This document shows positions 61,106 through 64,000 of a stretch of 64,000 bases of DNA, piece by piece. Both the position numbers and the translations under genes were made by a program. Position 1 is the first letter of the stretch. Each line of letters opens with the position of its first letter. The stretch comes from Anaerolineaceae bacterium. GTDB lineage: Bacteria > Chloroflexota > Anaerolineae > Aggregatilineales > Phototrophicaceae. The stretch lies in contig PABP01000038.1 of the NCBI GenBank assembly GCA_002699585.1, positions 992,001 through 1,056,000 on the forward strand, read 5' to 3'. Under the pieces are notes generated by a model. It was not told the DNA's origin and searched no databases. It worked only from the letters and a program-made list of their open reading frames with translations.

Positions 61106-62239
61106 TTAGCGATCCAGCACCACGATGCGATTATCTTCCGGGTTATCTCCCCGATAGAAGAAGCCTGCCAACACAAGGCGATTGCCATCGCTGGATGCGG
61201 CCAGGTCGGTGATGCGTAACTGCACTACAAGTTCTTCAGGCAAATCGACCAGGGTACGCAGGTCAAACTGGGCCGCGGCCTTGAGGTCAGATAAGGGCGC
61301 GACGTTGATGACCTCTGCACCACGCTCGCCTGTCATGTAAGCCAGGGTGTTGTCATCGAGCAAAGCGCCCATACCCAACAGAGGGACTTCACCAAATTCG
61401 ACGGTTTCCTGCACCTGGGATGCGGCCAGGTCAATGCGGGTGATGGTATCTTGCTGGCTGTTGAGCGCAACGGCAGTCTGCTCGTCTGTCGTTAGCGCCA
61501 TACCCGTGATGCCAAAATTGGGGCGGCTATCCGGGCTGCCGACCAGCGTTAGCTGCTCGCCTGTAGTCAGGTTCCAGCGCAGGACCTCATCAAAGCTCGT
61601 TGCAGCGATAATCGTCTCACCATCAGCTAACGGGTGCATGTTCAATAAGGTTATGGGCATAGCCATACGCGAATCTATGAACTCGCGGTAAACAGCCATC
61701 GACGTAAAGCGATTGAGGACAGTCGACACAATATGCCCGGTTTCTGTGTCATAGACAAGGACCATCGGCAGTTGGTAGCCGGTGCTAGATTGGGCCAGCA
61801 ATGTGGTCCCTGGTAGGAAAGTCAATGTACCCAGACCGGGCGAGGTCGGGATGCGGCTGCGTACCGAGCCATCGGCCATATCCCATAAATAGAGCCAACC
61901 GACTTCATAGTATCCTGCCAGAATGCTGCCATCGTCATTGAAAGCAATCTGACTGGGGAAATCCGGCGGACCAGATAGCTCGTACAGCAATTCACCCGCA
62001 TCCAGGTCATAGACACGCACCCCTAGCAGACTGGGATCAATGGCGTCACCAACTTCAAGTTGGTAAATCTGGCTGACCTCGTGCATTGCAAGCAAATGCC
62101 CATCAGAGGTCATTTCAAATCTAGCGGCCATGCTGTTAACAGGAATGGTGCGAACGGTGTAATCCTCAAGCTGGGCGGCGGTTGGAAACGTAAGCAAGAA
62201 CAGAAGTGTCATTACAAAAAACCATTTGAGATGCTTCAA
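61106..62239 (-). CDS. Exported WD40/YVTN-like beta-propeller protein
   Basis: TTG start at 62239 with AAAGGGG before it. The signal peptide (MKHLKWFFVMTLLFLLTFPT, cut near AAQ) is followed by about six blades with repeated pattern, for example IAFNDDGSILAGYYEVGWLYLWDMADGSVRSRIP, ETIIAATSFDEVLRWNLTTGEQLTLVG and MALTTDEQTAVALNSQQDTITRIDL. Probably a periplasmic or surface scaffold; no ligand is evident. Monocistronic, with its own terminator at 61041. Confidence 0.85.
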   Translation of the reverse strand: MKHLKWFFVMTLLFLLTFPTAAQLEDYTVRTIPVNSMAARFEMTSDGHLLAMHEVSQIYQLEVGDAIDPSLLGVRVYDLDAGELLYELSGPPDFPSQIAFNDDGSILAGYYEVGWLYLWDMADGSVRSRIPTSPGLGTLTFLPGTTLLAQSSTGYQLPMVLVYDTETGHIVSTVLNRFTSMAVYREFIDSRMAMPITLLNMHPLADGETIIAATSFDEVLRWNLTTGEQLTLVGSPDSRPNFGITGMALTTDEQTAVALNSQQDTITRIDLAASQVQETVEFGEVPLLGMGALLDDNTLAYMTGERGAEVINVAPLSDLKAAAQFDLRTLVDLPEELVVQLRITDLAASSDGNRLVLAGFFYRGDNPEDNRIVVLDR

Positions 62240-62332
62240 GGAAAGCCCCTTTCTACAGACGAATCCATACCCCTTACTGTGGCGGCTGGTCTGGTCAATG
62301 TCAACGAAAAAGGTGTAAAAAACGGGTAAGGA

Positions 62333-62731
62333 TCAGGACGATTGCAGGTGGTAAAGCACGATACGCCAGCCATCGGGGTCGGCAATGGTGAGGCCCTTAT
62401 CCAGCCAGTAGGGATTTTCCGGCGGAACAGTAGGATAGCCCATGCTGGCCAGTCGGTCAACAATCTGCTGGATAACCTGCTCATCCTCAATGTAGAACAC
62501 TAGCAGGTTATCTTCTGTTGGTGCGGGGCATGGGCTGCCATCCACATGCTGCGTAAATTCCAGATGATAGCCTGCGTCGGGCATCCCCAACATGACGCCA
62601 TCATAGCCTACGTGGCCTTCAAAGTGGCCAATCACAGGCAGACCCAGGCCATCCCGATAGAAGGCAACTACTTTGTCTAGCTGGTCAGTTGGCCGGGCGA
62701 CGCGCACCCGCGCGGCGAAAAAGTCACTCAC
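62333..62731 (-). CDS. VOC-family (glyoxalase/dioxygenase superfamily) protein
   Basis: GTG start at 62731 after AAGGGAG. The 132-residue protein has two beta-alpha-beta-beta-beta units: LDKVVAFYRDGLGLPVIGHFEGHVGYDGVML, and VIQQIVDRLASMGYPTVPPENPYWLDKGLTIADPDGWRIVLY. Metal-ligand candidates are a His and two Glu (GYHLEFTQ and others). The function cannot be assigned within this broad superfamily. Confidence 0.85.
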   Translation of the reverse strand: MSDFFAARVRVARPTDQLDKVVAFYRDGLGLPVIGHFEGHVGYDGVMLGMPDAGYHLEFTQHVDGSPCPAPTEDNLLVFYIEDEQVIQQIVDRLASMGYPTVPPENPYWLDKGLTIADPDGWRIVLYHLQSS

Positions 62732-62744
62732 AACGCACTCCCTT

Positions 62745-62791
62745 CAAACAAAAAACGTGCCATGAGCATTGTCACGACACGTTTTTGTTTG
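62745..62791 (-). terminator. Intrinsic terminator of the malic enzyme gene
   Basis: Long imperfect hairpin with arms 62745-62759 and 62778-62791 (one extra A), T-run on the minus strand. It abuts the ribosome-binding site of the VOC gene. Confidence 0.75.
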
Positions 62792-62818
62792 GTCAAGCTA
62801 TAACGACTGGCTTGATGA

Positions 62819-64000
62819 CTAATCGCGGCTTTGGGCATCCATCGCGGCGACAGCGGCCATTGCGACGATGTCTTCGACATCATCACCCGCTTGCAGGACG
62901 TGGATCGGAGCACCCACACCCAGCAGGATCGGACCAATTGCCGTAGCGTCGGTCAGGCGGGTGAGCAGCTTGTAAGACACGTTGGCGGCGTCCAGGCTGG
63001 GGAAGACCAGCACGTTGGCTTTCTTCACCTGGCTGAACGGATAGCGTTCTTCGATGATTTCCGCGACGACAGCCGAGTCGGCTTGCATTTCGCCATCAAC
63101 AACGATGTCTGGGCGGCGATCACGGATGAGGTCAACCGCGTTGGCGACTTTGTCGCTGAGCGGGTGGCGGGTGCTGCCGAAGTTCGAGAACGAGAGCATA
63201 GCCACGCGCGGGTCGATGCCGAGCGTCTTGGCGAAGTCATTGGCCAGGATAGCGATTTCACTGAGTGCTTCGGCATCCGGGTCGATGTTCACAGTCGCAT
63301 CGGTGAAGACGTAGACCTCGTCCTTGACAATAATGAGGTACAGACCACAAACCACAGACGCATCCGGGCGTGTGCCGAAGATTTGCAGCGCAGGGCGCAG
63401 CACATCGGGGTACTCATGGGTGATACCACTGACGACCGCGTCAGCGTCGCCCATATGGACCATCATCGGGCCGAAGTAGTTGTGATCGCGCATGAGTGCT
63501 TCGGCTTTATCGAGGGTGATGCCCTTACGGCTGCGCAGTGTGAACAGTTCGTCACGATAGTCACCCAGCTTGGACGAGGTATTGTAATCCACGATGGTCG
63601 GCTCGAAGTTGAGGCCGAGTTCAGCGATCTTGCTGCGGATCGTTTCTTCATTGCCAAGCAGGATCGGTTCGGCGATGCCCTCGTCTTTGACCTGGGCAGC
63701 AGCACGAATGACCTTCTGCTCGCGGCCTTCTGCGAAGACGATACGCTTTTTATCACCCAGACGGGCGCTGTTGACGATGAAGTTGCGGACCGTGCGACCG
63801 CGTCCCTGACGGGCAATGAGCTGTTCACGGTATTCGTCGATGTCAATTTCACGACGAGCAACGCCACTTTCCATCGCGGCTTTGGCGACTGCCGGGGCTA
63901 CCCATAGGAGAGCGCGCGGGTCCAGCGGCTTCGGAATGACGTATTCACGGCCAAACTTGAGTGATGTCAGGCCATAAGCCGAGAGCACGCTGTCGGGCAC
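62819..64000 (-). CDS. maeB: NADP-type malic enzyme with phosphotransacetylase-like domain (N-terminus beyond window)
   Basis: The 393 visible residues start within the malic-enzyme NAD(P) domain (IPKPLDPRALLWVAPAVAKAAMESGV) and continue into a complete phosphotransacetylase-like domain (KKRIVFAEGREQKVIRAAAQV, PILLGNEETIRSKIAELGL, MMVHMGDADAVVSGITHEYPDVLRPALQIFG). This two-domain form is MaeB, which converts malate to pyruvate with NADP; the PTA-like domain is regulatory. It would supply pyruvate to PFOR. The first about 370 residues lie to the right of base 64000. Confidence 0.93.
   Translation of the reverse strand: MPDSVLSAYGLTSLKFGREYVIPKPLDPRALLWVAPAVAKAAMESGVARREIDIDEYREQLIARQGRGRTVRNFIVNSARLGDKKRIVFAEGREQKVIRAAAQVKDEGIAEPILLGNEETIRSKIAELGLNFEPTIVDYNTSSKLGDYRDELFTLRSRKGITLDKAEALMRDHNYFGPMMVHMGDADAVVSGITHEYPDVLRPALQIFGTRPDASVVCGLYLIIVKDEVYVFTDATVNIDPDAEALSEIAILANDFAKTLGIDPRVAMLSFSNFGSTRHPLSDKVANAVDLIRDRRPDIVVDGEMQADSAVVAEIIEERYPFSQVKKANVLVFPSLDAANVSYKLLTRLTDATAIGPILLGVGAPIHVLQAGDDVEDIVAMAAVAAMDAQSRD

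Noticed and set aside
62831-63907. Long plus-strand frame opposite the malic enzyme
   Set aside because: Antisense shadow of the conserved phosphotransacetylase domain.

Overview
The window looks like chromosomal DNA of a Chloroflexota bacterium, probably class Anaerolineae. This is inferred from the gene set (Ycf45-type R3H ATPase, REC-first hybrid kinases, FHA-only proteins, GH172/GH3/GH9 enzymes, GT39-type membrane glycosyltransferase with beta-sandwich tail) and not from any rRNA marker. I see no transposase, phage gene or CRISPR array. Most genes have a good Shine-Dalgarno and many transcription units end in clear intrinsic terminators.

Region 1 (1-16 kb) holds mostly housekeeping and signalling genes. 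They are an R3H ATPase cut by the left edge, a GNAT protein, a Ca2+/H+ antiporter, a membrane J-domain/TPR protein, a REC-HisKA-HATPase hybrid, an RluD-type pseudouridine synthase, rsfS, a TIR-like membrane protein, three consecutive FHA-only proteins, a macro-domain protein with a long disordered Arg-rich tail, and a methyltransferase. Region 2 (16-25 kb) holds a possibly leaderless GT39-type glycosyltransferase, a second REC-first kinase, a GT-B glycosyltransferase, gatA, tRNA-Val(GAC), and an oxidoreductase/isomerase pair for sugar catabolism.

Region 3 (25-41 kb) is transport and polysaccharide use. A lipoprotein is followed by a MarR regulator with a heterodimeric ABC exporter, a GH172 enzyme, feoA with a feoB split into separate GTPase and membrane genes, an LLM flavoprotein, a GH3 beta-glucosidase, and a secreted GH9 cellulase broken by a one-base frameshift in an A6 run. 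The next gene, a GNAT, is broken in a T7 run.

Region 4 (41.4-56 kb, all minus strand) is the most striking part: a nearly continuous energy-metabolism cluster. Reading in the direction of transcription it encodes a nine-subunit Mbh-like group 4 [NiFe] hydrogenase (antiporter-like subunits first, then NuoA, B, C, D, H and I homologues). The NuoD homologue keeps both Ni-binding CxxC pairs, so it is a hydrogenase and not complex I. There follow one maturation endopeptidase, hoxU-hoxY-hoxH of a second (group 3-type) hydrogenase without the diaphorase subunits HoxF/HoxE, a 74-residue protein of unknown function, pyruvate:ferredoxin oxidoreductase, and a dihydroorotate-dehydrogenase-like protein. 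A simple reading is that pyruvate oxidation gives reduced ferredoxin, which the membrane hydrogenase uses to evolve H2 and build an ion gradient, while HoxHYU takes up or exchanges H2.

Region 5 (56-64 kb) starts with a divergent gene whose product aligns along its whole length with ATP-dependent PEP carboxykinase but has lost several catalytic and metal-binding residues. It lies behind a 777-base intergenic region with a CRP/FNR-like palindrome, a possible structured leader and short repeats. A secreted protein, a small acidic protein, peptide deformylase, a beta-propeller protein, a VOC protein and the C-terminal part of a malic enzyme with a phosphotransacetylase domain complete the window.
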